From positions 1 to 62,207 of the IMG/VR virus record IMGVR_UViG_3300033141_002292: a stretch of 62,207 nt of DNA; one strand, 5' to 3'. The notes under the pieces are model-generated. The model was not told the origin of the DNA. It did not search any database and worked only from the letters and a program-made list of their open reading frames with translations. Source of the DNA: a virus. The position numbers and the translations under genes are program-made. Positions 8,297 to 18,100 of this stretch are shown here, one piece after another (position 1 is the stretch's first letter; each line of letters starts with the position of its first letter).

Positions 8297-8514
8297 TGAG
8301 TAACCCCGGCGAGACATTGGGCGAGGCATTGAAGGCCCGAGGACTTCGCCACCGCCCCGGAAAAGTCCACGGGAAAAGAGAAATCTACGAAGCTGAAACG
8401 GGCCGGGTGCTTGGCGACTTCAACGCCCGCGAAGGCTGGACGCTGATCGCCGATATGCGGATTGATGACAGCTTTGAGATCGTGCGAGAAATCGAAAGGA
8501 TCAACCATGGATAA
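8296..8514 (+). CDS. Small hypothetical protein
   Basis: 72 aa, not recognised. The TGATG junction puts the start at ATG 8296, one base inside the previous stop. Confidence 0.5.
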   Translation: MSNPGETLGEALKARGLRHRPGKVHGKREIYEAETGRVLGDFNAREGWTLIADMRIDDSFEIVREIERINHG

Positions 8515-8683
8515 CATCATCATTCACCGACCGAGCAAAGCGAAGACCACGACCACCGACGGATTGACGGTCGAGCACATTTTTCCGTGTGATATGTGTT
8601 CCGAAGTTGCGCGCCACACCTCGCCAGACGACGGAGCTCGACTATGCGATATTTGCTGGGAGATAGAACAGGACGTACTTTGA
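8507..8683 (+). CDS. Small Cys-rich (zinc-knuckle) protein
   Basis: 58 aa with CDMC and CDIC knuckles about 20 residues apart, typical of a treble-clef or ribbon zinc site. Starts at ATG 8507, overlapping the previous stop, and couples to the next gene by TGATG. Confidence 0.55.
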   Translation: MDNIIIHRPSKAKTTTTDGLTVEHIFPCDMCSEVARHTSPDDGARLCDICWEIEQDVL

Positions 8684-8979
8684 TGGACAATCCCTTCGGC
8701 CTCGGAGTAGAAACCCTTTCCAGGAAGCTCTCGAAGCACCACGGCCAATGGAACGCCGCGAAGGCCATCCACAACCTCGACACGGGCGACGTCACCAACC
8801 ACCGGGCTCGAGACAGCTCATTTCGTCGGTGTATTTCATGGCTCTATCCGCATAAGTCAGCGGCCATAATTTCGGATTTTGAATATCCTGTTTTGCCGCG
8901 ATGGATCAACGGCGAGTCCTCATCAAATCCCTACGATCTGTCTTTTGGGCCAAGGAAAGGCGGCCATCATGCCGACTAA
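8683..8979 (+). CDS. Hypothetical protein
   Basis: 98 aa. The first half reads like a small helical domain (LSRKLSKHHGQWNAAKAIHNL). Starts at ATG 8683 in a TGATG overlap and overlaps the DUF5131 start by 11 nt. Not recognised. Confidence 0.45.
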   Translation: MDNPFGLGVETLSRKLSKHHGQWNAAKAIHNLDTGDVTNHRARDSSFRRCISWLYPHKSAAIISDFEYPVLPRWINGESSSNPYDLSFGPRKGGHHAD

Positions 8980-9709
8980 AATCGAATGGGCCACGGAGAC
9001 CTGGAACCCGGTCACCGGCTGCTCAAAGACGAGCCCGGGATGTGACAATTGCTACGCCGAGAGGATGCCAAAGCGCCTCGCGGGTCGCTGTGGGTACCCT
9101 GCAGTGCCGAATAGTTTCGATGTCACGTTGCATCCAAACCGCCTCGAGCAACCGTTGAAATGGAAGCCATCTCGCCGGGTGTTCGTCTGCTCGATGGGTG
9201 ATCTCTTTCATGAGGATGTTCCCTTCAAATACATCACTGAGATTTTTAGCGTGATGGCGCGATGTCCTCATCACGTTTTCCAGGTGCTGACCAAGCGGCC
9301 TGCCCGGGCTCTTGAGTGGTTTGGTTATCCGAGTGATTTCAACCTTGAGCCTCTCCCTAACATCTGGTTTGGCGTCACAACTGAGGACCAACAGCGAGCA
9401 GATGAGCGCGTTCCGCTGCTCCTTCAGATCCCGGCTGCCGTTCGATTTGTTTCGGCGGAGCCGATGCTTGGCCCGGTTGACATGCGTCCATTGCACGACC
9501 ATTGGAGCGAGGGCTCCGGACGACTCGTGGACTGGGTGATCTGTGGTGCCGAAACCGGTCCAGGAACTCGCCCCATGGATCTGGAATGGGCTCGGAACCT
9601 TCGTGATCAATGCGCCTCAGCGGGCGTCCCTTTCTTTTTCAAAAAGGACAGTAGCGGAGGCCGAACGATCGACGGCGATACCCACGAAGCTTGCCCCGTC
9701 TTGAAATAA
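8969..9709 (+). CDS. DUF5131 (Gp37/Gp68) family protein
   Basis: A 246-aa protein of the phage Gp37/Gp68 family. It opens with the family signature KIEWATETWNPVTGCSKTSPGC then DNCYAER (Cys 18, 25 and 28), followed by FVCSMGDLFHEDVP, FQVLTKRP and NIWFGVTTE blocks, and a C-terminal VICGAETGPGTRPM. The family is radical-SAM-like in its Cys spacing and barrel-type repeats; its substrate is not established. ATG 8969 is chosen because the family signature starts three residues later. Its stop overlaps the -35 region of the repressor promoter. Confidence 0.85.
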   Translation: MPTKIEWATETWNPVTGCSKTSPGCDNCYAERMPKRLAGRCGYPAVPNSFDVTLHPNRLEQPLKWKPSRRVFVCSMGDLFHEDVPFKYITEIFSVMARCPHHVFQVLTKRPARALEWFGYPSDFNLEPLPNIWFGVTTEDQQRADERVPLLLQIPAAVRFVSAEPMLGPVDMRPLHDHWSEGSGRLVDWVICGAETGPGTRPMDLEWARNLRDQCASAGVPFFFKKDSSGGRTIDGDTHEACPVLK

Positions 9710-9729
9710 TCCGCGTCAAAACGTACACT
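9701..9729 (+). promoter_or_regulatory. Repressor promoter with embedded operator (O2)
   Basis: TTGAAA (9701-9706), 17-bp spacer, TACACT (9724-9729), then 6 nt to ATG 9736. The operator occupies 9710-9725 (13 of 16 matches to the best palindrome). This implies autoregulation of a leaderless repressor mRNA. Confidence 0.75.
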
Positions 9730-9735
9730 CAAGAC

Positions 9736-10032
9736 ATGCCTCGAAAATCAGACAGAACATCGAAGGAAGGCCACGAGCTTTACAGGACATTGAAAGACAA
9801 CATCACCTCTCGGCTGTCTTGCCTCGGCGTTTCAGCCTATATCGCAAGCCGTGAATCAGGCCACAATCGAACATGGATCAGCGATTCTTTTAGGCGTTCT
9901 TCTGGCGTTTCGTTGGTTTGGTTGGCCGATATATCGAAGGTGCTGAACGTTCCGCCGGGTGACCTTCTCAAGCCTCAAGAGTTGTTTGCTCCCGGCAAAT
10001 ACCCAATCCCGGAGTGGCTGGAGCAATCTTAA
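9736..10032 (+). CDS. Cro/CI-type helix-turn-helix regulator
   Basis: A 98-aa DNA-binding protein. Residues about 12-80 form an XRE-type helix-turn-helix domain (AYIASRESGHNRTWISDSFRR as helices 2-3, then VSLVWLADISKVLNVPPGDLL). It has no protease or large dimerisation domain, so it resembles Cro or a short repressor. Its promoter contains the palindrome that recurs at six other promoters, making it the best candidate for the phage-wide regulator. No ribosome-binding site precedes the ATG. Confidence 0.85.
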   Translation: MPRKSDRTSKEGHELYRTLKDNITSRLSCLGVSAYIASRESGHNRTWISDSFRRSSGVSLVWLADISKVLNVPPGDLLKPQELFAPGKYPIPEWLEQS

Positions 10033-10039
10033 GAGTCTG

Positions 10040-10048
10040 TGCTATCCT
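10040..10048 (+). promoter_or_regulatory. Extended -10 promoter (TGC TATCCT), 6 nt before ATG
   Basis: TGC TATCCT ends 6 nt before ATG 10055, with no ribosome-binding site. One of the clearest members of the leaderless set. Confidence 0.6.
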
Positions 10049-10054
10049 CGCCCT

Positions 10055-10792
10055 ATGTCGAAGCTCGTAACCGTCTCAGGAATTCTCACCGTCGAAGCTG
10101 ACACCGTTGTCACGGGGCAAGGTGTCGATGCTCGGCAAATCGCTCTCGGGCCTGGTAACTCGGCTCTGGGCGCGAAATATTACCAGGCTGTAACGAGCAC
10201 TCAGATCGATCTTGCAACCGCTGGCCTCGTCGGTGCGGCCTTCGAGGACCTCGACGTTATCGACGAGCTCACGAGGGTTGATCTTCTCTACATCAGAACA
10301 ACCGCCGAGATCGCAGTCAGGCTCTATGCCGTTCCCGCTTCGGCTGTTGCGGTGGCAGGGGTATTCCCGACCACATTCGCAGGTGCCGAAACACTGATCA
10401 CGACCATCGACGGGACGGCTGTAACCACGACGTTCCTCATCGGTGACCAGTCAGCCGCTCAGTGCGTCGCGCGCATCAATGCAGCGATGGCGCTGACAGG
10501 GATTGCAACGCCTCGGGCGAACGTTGTAGGTGGCCAGGTTTGTCTCGATGGGGTCTCCACTGCGGTGGGTTCCTCTGGCGATGGGCAGTTCGCTGCCTTC
10601 ACAGGGACGGGCGCCGCTCAACTCGGTCTCGATGCCGGAAGTTCACCGACGATCACGAACGCGCAGGGCCAAGACATCCATGTGAGCGGGCTTGCGGTTT
10701 TGGAGTTCCCGTCGACTGGTGATAATGTGCTCACGAACGTATCTATTAGCGGTGTTGCTACTGTTGACGTGCTCGCCGCAGGTCGATCCTAA
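10055..10792 (+). CDS. Virion structural protein with sheath-like beta module
   Basis: A 245-aa protein of beta character. Residues about 110-190 carry an ITTIDGTAVTTTF...INAAM...G...AAQLGLD module of the type also present twice in the tail sheath (22606). ATG 10055 is favoured over longer in-frame starts inside the repressor gene. It lies at the head of the scaffold/capsid block, so it is probably a capsid-associated or fibre protein. Exact role unknown. Confidence 0.6.
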   Translation: MSKLVTVSGILTVEADTVVTGQGVDARQIALGPGNSALGAKYYQAVTSTQIDLATAGLVGAAFEDLDVIDELTRVDLLYIRTTAEIAVRLYAVPASAVAVAGVFPTTFAGAETLITTIDGTAVTTTFLIGDQSAAQCVARINAAMALTGIATPRANVVGGQVCLDGVSTAVGSSGDGQFAAFTGTGAAQLGLDAGSSPTITNAQGQDIHVSGLAVLEFPSTGDNVLTNVSISGVATVDVLAAGRS

Positions 10793-10815
10793 AAAGGATC
10801 AAGGAGAAAAACACA

Positions 10816-11475
10816 ATGGCATCCACCGTAAAAGCCGAACTGGACAAAGCAAATCCGAACAACGTGGCCGATCTTTTTCGCCTCGCGAAAATCGGTTCAG
10901 GCTTGGCCGTCACACCTCGAAGCGAGCTCGTAACCGTGGCATCCCATCTTGGCACTCTCAGCCAGCCAGCGGCGGCGATTCTTCACTGCTACGCGACCGT
11001 TGGAACTACGATGGGCGTCATGCATCCAGTGGCTTCCCTGACCACACCTTCGACGACCGAGTGCGCAGTCAACGAGGCCGGCCAAGTCGAGTTCGCCGCT
11101 GGTGATGCCGTTACGGCCGCCGAGGTAACCTATGTTCCGATCGAGGAAGATCTGATCACCGAGACCATCCCAGTCACGGCTGGCGGGCTCGGTACGTTCA
11201 ACGCGTCGAAATCCTGCGCGCAACTCGTGAGTGCAACCCTCAACTCGCCGGCGTCAGTTGCTGGCCTGAATACCGCTCTCGATAGAGGCACGCTCATCGG
11301 TGTGCTCGCCACCACGCAATGTGCGGTTCAGTTCGCTGGAACGACCGTTCAATTCTACGCCACGGACGCCGGCTCTGTCTGCACTGCTGACGTCGTTTAT
11401 CACGCGTTTCCGGGCGTTGGGACCGGAAGCAAGACAGCTCTCGGCGATCGCCTTGATGCAACCTACACCCCGTAA
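10816..11475 (+). CDS. Virion structural protein, unknown
   Basis: A 219-aa protein rich in A, T, V and G, with no recognised motif. A clear ribosome-binding site (AAGGAG) lies 10 nt before ATG. It sits directly before the scaffold, where decoration or minor capsid proteins are common. Confidence 0.6.
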   Translation: MASTVKAELDKANPNNVADLFRLAKIGSGLAVTPRSELVTVASHLGTLSQPAAAILHCYATVGTTMGVMHPVASLTTPSTTECAVNEAGQVEFAAGDAVTAAEVTYVPIEEDLITETIPVTAGGLGTFNASKSCAQLVSATLNSPASVAGLNTALDRGTLIGVLATTQCAVQFAGTTVQFYATDAGSVCTADVVYHAFPGVGTGSKTALGDRLDATYTP

Positions 11476-11499
11476 ATCAATAACCAAAAAGGAGACACC

Positions 11500-12210
11500 A
11501 TGACAACGCCCGCAATCCCAGAAGGCGACGGCGTACAACCGCCTATTCCTGCGCCGCCAACGAATGCAGCCCCTGCACCGGCTCCTCCGGTCGATGAGGG
11601 CTTGAGGTTCACCCGTGAAGCCCTCGATCAAAGGCTTACCCGTGAGCGCAATAAAGCCCAGGCCGACGTGCTCAAATCCATGGGTTTCGACTCTCAAGAA
11701 AAATACGACGAATGGAAGGCGTCATACGATGAATCCGAGGCCGCAAAGGTGCAGGCTGAGCGAGAAAAGCTGAGCGAGATCGAGCGGTACAAGGCCGAGC
11801 TCGCCGACAGCGCCAAGGCCCTATCAGAGGCCAAAGCGGCCAATGAAGTTGCTCAAGCACAGGTCGAAGCCGCCAAAATCGAAGCTCATCTCAACGCTCT
11901 TTTCGCCCAAAACAAGATCAGTAATTCATCCTATGGAATGTTCAAGTTCGAGGAGAAGATCAAAGGGCTCGCCAGCGGCGAAGAACTCAATGAGCAGGAA
12001 TTTATCAACGAGTTGCTCGCCGATCCTCGAGAGGCAATAGCGCTCGGAGTAGCCGATCCCAATGCTCCACCTATGAAGATTCCTGCTACCACTGCACCGT
12101 CGAAAGATGGCCCGGCTCCGAAGGCTCCGGGGGCAGAAACGGCTAAGCATGCCTCCGAAATGACCGCTGATGAATGGACCGCATTTAAGCACAACAATCA
12201 CATCTCATAA
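11500..12210 (+). CDS. Scaffolding protein
   Basis: A 236-aa protein with the profile of phage scaffolds: a Pro/Ala-rich flexible N-terminus (1-35), a long charged coiled coil (about 40-135: LTRERNKAQADVLKSMGF...KVQAEREKLSEIERYKAEL), a short C-terminal helical part and a Pro/Ala linker near 200. It lies directly upstream of the major capsid gene, as usual. A ribosome-binding site AAGGAG precedes ATG. No head-maturation protease gene is seen nearby. Confidence 0.8.
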   Translation: MTTPAIPEGDGVQPPIPAPPTNAAPAPAPPVDEGLRFTREALDQRLTRERNKAQADVLKSMGFDSQEKYDEWKASYDESEAAKVQAEREKLSEIERYKAELADSAKALSEAKAANEVAQAQVEAAKIEAHLNALFAQNKISNSSYGMFKFEEKIKGLASGEELNEQEFINELLADPREAIALGVADPNAPPMKIPATTAPSKDGPAPKAPGAETAKHASEMTADEWTAFKHNNHIS

Positions 12211-12345
12211 TCCGCATCAACTTGCATCTAGTGATATCGATGGTTTATTCTCGTCGTGAAGAGGAAGCCTGACGCGACGCCGGCGGTTAACGGGCGAGGG
12301 CGATAAATCCTCAGTGAAGTCGACTGCAACTGTAGGAGGAATATC
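12211..12345 (+). promoter_or_regulatory. Long structured leader of the capsid gene
   Basis: These 135 bases contain possible -10 elements (TGA TATCGA at 12228 and a TTTATTCT box near 12244), then about 100 nt with GC-rich self-complementary stretches (a CGCCGGCG core, and CAGT...AGTCGACT...ACTG nested pairs), ending in AGGAGG before GTG 12346. It is the longest leader in the structural block and may tune capsid expression. Confidence 0.45.
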
Positions 12346-13734
12346 GTGGCTGTATCACTCGTGGGTCTCAATCCACACCTGGCAAATTTGATTCAATCTG
12401 GAACGATCGAGCGTATCGTTCATGAAGCGCTCGTCGCTGAAACGCTCTATCGAACCGATGTGAAGCCCGAGATTTTCGGGGCTGGCATCGGAGAAACGAA
12501 ATTCATCACGCGACACGGCCTTCTGCCCGTGTCGATCGCGCCGTTGGACCCAAGCGTTGATCCGACTCCAAAGAACTACACGACAGAGGCGTTCACAACC
12601 GAGCTCCGAAAATATGGGGATACGGTCGATGCGTATCTACCTCACGACTACGTCGGCGTAGTCAAGGAATCAGCGGTCAAGGCGCGAGCTATCGCCATCA
12701 ACGCCGCCCAGACGATCGATCGCCTGGCACGTTCCGTTCAGTACCGAGCCTATTTCGCTGGCAATACCGTCGTGACGGCTATCGCGGCCATCGGTGCAAA
12801 CCAGATCCATCTCGCATCCTTGAACGGCTTCACGGTCGTGAATAGCGCCGCAAATGGCCGCCCCGTTGCGGTCAGCGCTGCCGATCCTCTCGCGGTCACT
12901 TTCGGGGGAACCGAGCCCACGAGAAACATCACTGCTTTCACGGCTGATGATCCGGCAGCTCCTCTTGGGTCTGGGTGGGTAACGCTCTCCGCTACCCTCA
13001 CCGTTGGGCTCACTGCTCGCGAAGCTGTGCTCGCCAACAACCGATCCACCATCATCTTCGCCGGTGGCGGAAACAACGTCGACGCAATCGGAGCTGGCGA
13101 CACACTGACGATGACTGACATCATCAACGCCGCGACTACTCTCAGGACCTCGCCGAAGGTACCGACGTTCGGCCGTGGCCTGTACCACGCTCACATTTCG
13201 CCGGCTGGTGAAGGTCAACTGCTCCTCGATCCACTCGTTCGCGGAATGGTTCAGACCGACGATATCCCAGAACTCTACAAGAACGCGGCCATCGGCGCGC
13301 TCGGTGGATCGTTGCTGCTCCGCAACTCTGAATCACCCGATTCGGTCAACGCTGGAACGCTCGTTTCGTCCGGTGCTGGCGATTCATTCGTGGCTCCCGA
13401 GGTCGGCGGTGAGGTCATCAACAACGCAGGCATCAGGCTCGGCTATACGCTCGTTTACGGTGAGGGCATGTGCTACGAGGAGTACCAACCTCCGGGCGCC
13501 ACCTCTCCCGGCGTGAGCATTTCAAGAGAAACCGTTGCAGAGCCTGCGATGTCGAGCGGGGTTTCGCTGAACACCGACAGAATCGACTTCATCATCCGAC
13601 CGCCCCTCGGTCGCCTGAATGATGAGCACGCGTTCTCCTGGAAATTCGTCGGCGATTTCGTTTGCCCGACTGATACCGTCACCCAGGCCGCGCGCTATCG
13701 CCGTGCCGTCATGATCTGCCACGCCATCGGATAA
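12346..13734 (+). CDS. Major capsid protein
   Basis: A 462-aa protein following the scaffold, with an HK97-like distribution of segments: an N-terminal helix region, a TELRKYGDTVDAYLP stretch, a P-domain-like middle (GDTLTMTDIINAATTLR, then YHAHISP) and a C-terminal beta-rich part. Assigned by position, size and composition. Starts at GTG 12346 behind a strong AGGAGG box. Confidence 0.8.
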   Translation: MAVSLVGLNPHLANLIQSGTIERIVHEALVAETLYRTDVKPEIFGAGIGETKFITRHGLLPVSIAPLDPSVDPTPKNYTTEAFTTELRKYGDTVDAYLPHDYVGVVKESAVKARAIAINAAQTIDRLARSVQYRAYFAGNTVVTAIAAIGANQIHLASLNGFTVVNSAANGRPVAVSAADPLAVTFGGTEPTRNITAFTADDPAAPLGSGWVTLSATLTVGLTAREAVLANNRSTIIFAGGGNNVDAIGAGDTLTMTDIINAATTLRTSPKVPTFGRGLYHAHISPAGEGQLLLDPLVRGMVQTDDIPELYKNAAIGALGGSLLLRNSESPDSVNAGTLVSSGAGDSFVAPEVGGEVINNAGIRLGYTLVYGEGMCYEEYQPPGATSPGVSISRETVAEPAMSSGVSLNTDRIDFIIRPPLGRLNDEHAFSWKFVGDFVCPTDTVTQAARYRRAVMICHAIG

Positions 13735-13746
13735 ACATTTCGCCTG

Positions 13747-13755
13747 TGCTATGCT
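13747..13755 (+). promoter_or_regulatory. Extended -10 promoter (TGC TATGCT), 6 nt before ATG
   Basis: TGC TATGCT ends exactly 6 nt before ATG 13762, with no ribosome-binding site. Confidence 0.55.
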
Positions 13756-13761
13756 CACGGC

Positions 13762-14325
13762 ATGGTGAAGAGAAAACTACCTAGGGCAAAACCTAAACAA
13801 CCCGTCAGCGTCAATGATCCATCTGATTTCGGAGACCTCGGCCCAATAGAGGCCGCTCCTGACGACGTTCGTCACGTAAAAACAGCCGAGGTTATCGCTG
13901 ATGACCACGGCGATTCAGAGCCGAAAGAGCAACCGAAACCGAAGAAGATCACTCTGAAACCGGACGATATCCTTGCGGCGATTCTCAACGGTGATGCCTC
14001 AGGACTCCCGATGAGAAAGGGCTTCTCGCCCGTGCTTCGAGGAAGTGAAATTGTCTTAGCCGGAGAGGGCTCTAAGATCACCGTTGCCCTGGCTGGCTAT
14101 GCCGTGAACTGTGAACTCGTCTCAGAGGTCCGGTTGGTAGGCTGGAGCGTTCAAGGGGCGGCCGTAGAACTCGTCGATAGATGGCGCTTGATGAATAACG
14201 TTAAGATGGCGGTCGGTGGTCGGGTCATCGAACTCAAGAAAAACAAGGAATTTTTCGGTCACCAGATCAACGTCGAAAGGCTGAAACAGGCCGGCGGGAT
14301 CGTGATCCCAATAGGTCAGAAGTAA
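13762..14325 (+). CDS. Capsid-proximal hypothetical protein
   Basis: 187 aa. The first 75 residues are basic then acidic and look disordered (KPKQP, PKEQPKPKK). The rest is a compact alpha/beta domain. Its location between capsid and connector genes suggests a head-completion or stabilising role. Not recognised as a family. Confidence 0.6.
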   Translation: MVKRKLPRAKPKQPVSVNDPSDFGDLGPIEAAPDDVRHVKTAEVIADDHGDSEPKEQPKPKKITLKPDDILAAILNGDASGLPMRKGFSPVLRGSEIVLAGEGSKITVALAGYAVNCELVSEVRLVGWSVQGAAVELVDRWRLMNNVKMAVGGRVIELKKNKEFFGHQINVERLKQAGGIVIPIGQK

Positions 14326-14331
14326 TCCACG

Positions 14332-14727
14332 ATGGCGCTCACTGAAACAGAGGGCTCTTTGGTCCGTCGCTACCTCGGTTACCCAAACTGGGAAAACCTC
14401 GCACTGGCATGGGGCTTGAGCTTCCCGACAGCGATTGAGCCGAGCTACTACATTAACAACGCGATGGACCGGATCACGGACGAGGGAGAAGCGCTTATCC
14501 GCCGTGACCTTCGAGAGCTCCAGACCATAGAAAACCAGATAAGCGAAGCAAGGTGCCGGCTCAAGGCCGTAAAGATCGGTGATATCACTTTGAACTCAGA
14601 AGAAATCCCAGCGCTCCGTGGTGAAATGAACCATTGGAAAAACCAACTTGCTGATGATTTCGGATCAATTCTCAACCCATTTAGAAAAAACGTCGGCGGG
14701 TCGCGTAACGGCTCAGTCGTCGGATAA
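14332..14727 (+). CDS. Head-tail connector (adaptor-like) protein
   Basis: 131 aa, mainly helical, opening with TETEGSLVRRYLGYP. An RRYLGYP-like start is common in phage head-tail adaptor or completion proteins. It lies right after the capsid region. Family assignment is from this motif and position. Confidence 0.55.
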   Translation: MALTETEGSLVRRYLGYPNWENLALAWGLSFPTAIEPSYYINNAMDRITDEGEALIRRDLRELQTIENQISEARCRLKAVKIGDITLNSEEIPALRGEMNHWKNQLADDFGSILNPFRKNVGGSRNGSVVG

Positions 14728-14736
14728 GGAACGAAA

Positions 14737-15174
14737 ATGACCAAGGCAAATTCCTGGGAAGAAGGACTCCTCGACCTCCTGTTCATGAACGACGACTTTC
14801 TCGAAGTCGGAAACGCAGGCGGGCTACTCCAGAGCTCGGCCGATGGCGATCTGTTCGTCTCGCTCCACACTGGAGACCCTGGCGAAGCCGGCGATCAAGA
14901 AACCAGCGAAATCACCTACACCTCTTACGCTCGCGTATCCGTCGCTCGTGATGGTGCTGCTTGGGTAAGGACCGGCTCATCCGTCAGTCCGAACGCGGCA
15001 ATAACTTTTCCCGCAGGAACGGGCGGGAGTGGCACGGCGACGCACTTCGGCATCGGAACGCTGACTTCCGGAACAGGGACACTGCTGTATTCCGGGACCG
15101 TTACGCCGAACATCGTCTGCGGTTCAGGAGTGACACCACAACTCACCACGGCCACCGCAGTCACTGAAGACTAG
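14737..15174 (+). CDS. Phage virion protein (LHTGDPG...TSYARV family)
   Basis: 145 aa with a helical N-terminus (LLDLLFMNDDF) and a beta domain carrying LFVSLHTGDPGEAGDQETSE then YTSYARVSVAR, a signature of a widespread family usually annotated as phage tail-fibre or structural protein. It likely folds as a small beta sandwich attached to the virion. A weak ribosome-binding site (AAGGAA) precedes ATG. Confidence 0.65.
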   Translation: MTKANSWEEGLLDLLFMNDDFLEVGNAGGLLQSSADGDLFVSLHTGDPGEAGDQETSEITYTSYARVSVARDGAAWVRTGSSVSPNAAITFPAGTGGSGTATHFGIGTLTSGTGTLLYSGTVTPNIVCGSGVTPQLTTATAVTED

Positions 15175-15182
15175 GCCGAACA

Positions 15183-18100
15183 GTGGCGACTGAAAGACAG
15201 CCGCCAGATGCTGTTCTGGCATCAACCAATTATTCAACTCTCAACGTTGGTGACATCGACGAAGATCCCGATAGCCCTGACGGGTCATGGGGAGCATGGG
15301 ACGGTCGCGGCGATACTATTTGCGGCACCTCGTTTGGAACGCCCACTGGAACACCAAACGAGGGCGCCGAACTCCAAGAATTTCGGGTTCTAGCCAGGAA
15401 AACCGCGAGCGGAACAGTCGATCCGACATATTCGCTCGAACTCTGGGAGGATGGCGGACAGGTCAGTGTCCTTGCTACCGGAACCTTAACCGATTCAGAC
15501 CTAGATCCTGGAACAGTCATCGGAGGACTGTGGGATGCAACCTCGCTCGGGACTGCTGACGGCAGTTTGGTCGAGTGTTATTTCATCCAAACCAATGGCG
15601 GCGATGGCGGTTCAACTCGGCGAGGGATCGAAGTTGGTGCCGTCGAGTGGAATGTTGACTATTCCGCAGCGGCAACGCCGGGTGCCGGGGAATCTGATGG
15701 GACCTCTGAAGCTCTAGCCACCGGCGCTTCAACAGCGGTAGCCCCTGGCATATCAGCCGGCACCTCGACATCTGAAGCGACCGGAGAAGCGACGGCTGAA
15801 TCGGTTGGAGCAGATGCCGACGGAACCTCGGCATCGCTTGCGACCGGAGAGGCGATATTAAACGCCGTTGGCTCAAGCGATGGAACCTCAACCACGCTCG
15901 GAACCGGGCTATCGACTGCTGCTGCTGACGGCGATGCACCTGGCACGAGTGAAGCTCTGGCAACTGGCGAATCGACGGTTGAAAGCGATGGCTTGGCTGA
16001 AGGCACCTCAACCGCCACGGCGATCGGCGCTTCATCTGCTTTCACGGTTGGAGACAGCGACGGAACCTCAACAGCCACGTCCGTGGGTCTCGCCGTTACT
16101 ATGGGCGAAGGGCTCAGCGACGGCACCTCAACGGCTGATGCAGTCGGAGCAGCGACTGCTGACGCTGACGGCTCAAGCGTCGGAACTTCCACCGCAACTG
16201 CCACCGGAGAGGCTACCAGCGAGGCCGAGGGCTCAATCACGGGGCTATCGACTTCCGGCGCGACTGGAACGTCAGAGGCCGACGCCGTTGGGTCCAGTGA
16301 CGGCACTTCCACCGCGGACGCCACCGGATTAGCCGTTACCCTCGGAGCAGGCTCATCAGACGGGACCTCGACCGCCACGGCTCAAGGCGTATCGACTGCC
16401 GATGCTGCCGGCACGAGTTCTGGAACTTCGACATCCAATGCTGTTGGGGCGTCCACGAGCACCACGGTCGGGACAAGCACCGGAGCTTCCACGGCGCTAG
16501 CAGTCGCGAGTTTAGAGGGCTCAGTCGGAGTGTCCGACGGCACCTCTACAGCAACGGCAACAGGACTCTCAACGGCTGATAGCACCGGAGCTTCGACGGG
16601 CACGTCAACCGCCTCAGCAACCGGCCTCTCAGTATCAGATAGCGTCGGAACCTCCACGGGAACCTCAACGGCTACGGCTGCCGGACTCTCTGTCGTTATC
16701 GGAACCGGTTCATCGGCCGGAACATCGACATCGCTTGCAACTGGCCTCTCGCAGGCCGAGAGCGACGGAACCTCAACGGGTACTTCCACGTCACTGGCGA
16801 CTGGAGTAGCCCTGAACGAGGCCGTGGGGGCATCAGTCGGCACCTCAACGGCCGCTGCCATTGCAAGCGCTTTCGGATCTGTCGGTTTCTCGGCTGGAAC
16901 CTCGATAGCAGCGGCGTTCATCACGGCGATCGTTAGCTCCGTTGGATTCTCTGCCGGAGCATCAACAGTCGTTGCTGAAGGGGTTTCTGATGTCGCCTCT
17001 GAAGGGCTTTCTGATGGCGCTGCAATCGTTGCCGGGGTCGGTGATTCAACGGTAGCGCCCTATCGATTATGGCCTCCGGCTGATATCGAGATCGACGCAT
17101 CGTTGGCAGAGATTGAGATAGTCGCGGCCGTCGCTTCAACTGTCCCGAAAAACGCGGAGTTAGCTTCAATGCCTATTTCTATCGAGGCTTCCATCACTGA
17201 CATTGTCTCGATTGAAGCTTCCATTTCGTCGTTTACGCAAACGATTTTACTGTCTAATGGTGCCTCAATTGGTGATTCGATTTCGATCGCTATCGGCGAG
17301 TCATACGCCGAGACCGTCGGCGTCAGTGACGGCACCTCAACGGTCACGGCTGTTGTGGCCACGTCGGAAGGCGTCGGCGTATCTGACGGCACCTCAACGG
17401 TCGCCGCGACAGGTGCATCGTTGTTTGTTGCCACCGGAACTTCCGCAGGGACCTCGACGGCAACAGCATTCACCTCATCTGAAGGCGTCGGCGTATCTGA
17501 CGGCACTTCAACTGCTCTTGCCGTTGGAACTGGGATATTTGTTTCAGAGGGCTCTTCTGTTGGCACCTCAACGTCACTGGCTGTCGGAGCCTCGGCTGTT
17601 GTTTCAGTCGGCGTTTCGACTGGCACGTCAACATCAGTTGCAACGGGCGGATCGACGTTTGTTTCTGTTGGCACATCAGACGGAGTTTCAACATCGATAG
17701 CCGTCGGCGCATCTTCCGCGGCCTCATTGGGCTCCTCGATTGGCACCTCGACATCATTGGCAATCGGCGAGTCGTCTGCGGTTTCGGTGGGTGCATCAGC
17801 CGGAGCCTCGGCAGTCACCGCTGAAGCAGGATATTCAGGCATTTCGATTGGAACTTCGACGGCAACCGCGATCGGCTTGTCATCAGTTGCTTCCGTCGGC
17901 GTCAGTGACGGCACCTCAACCGCCACAGCGATCGCTACGGCATCAGAGGGCGTCGGCGTCAGTGATGGCACCTCAACAGCAACTGCAATCGGCGTATCCA
18001 CTGCGGTTTCAGAGGGGATATCTGATGGGGCTTCAACTGCGGTTTCCATCGGTGAATCAACTGCGGTATCGGCTGGCATATCAAATGGAACATCGACAGC

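Noticed and set aside
15659-16924. Minus-strand frames under the first block of fibre repeats
   Set aside because: Same explanation as the 17060-19051 frame: open only because the sense repeat is a multiple of three with biased codons.
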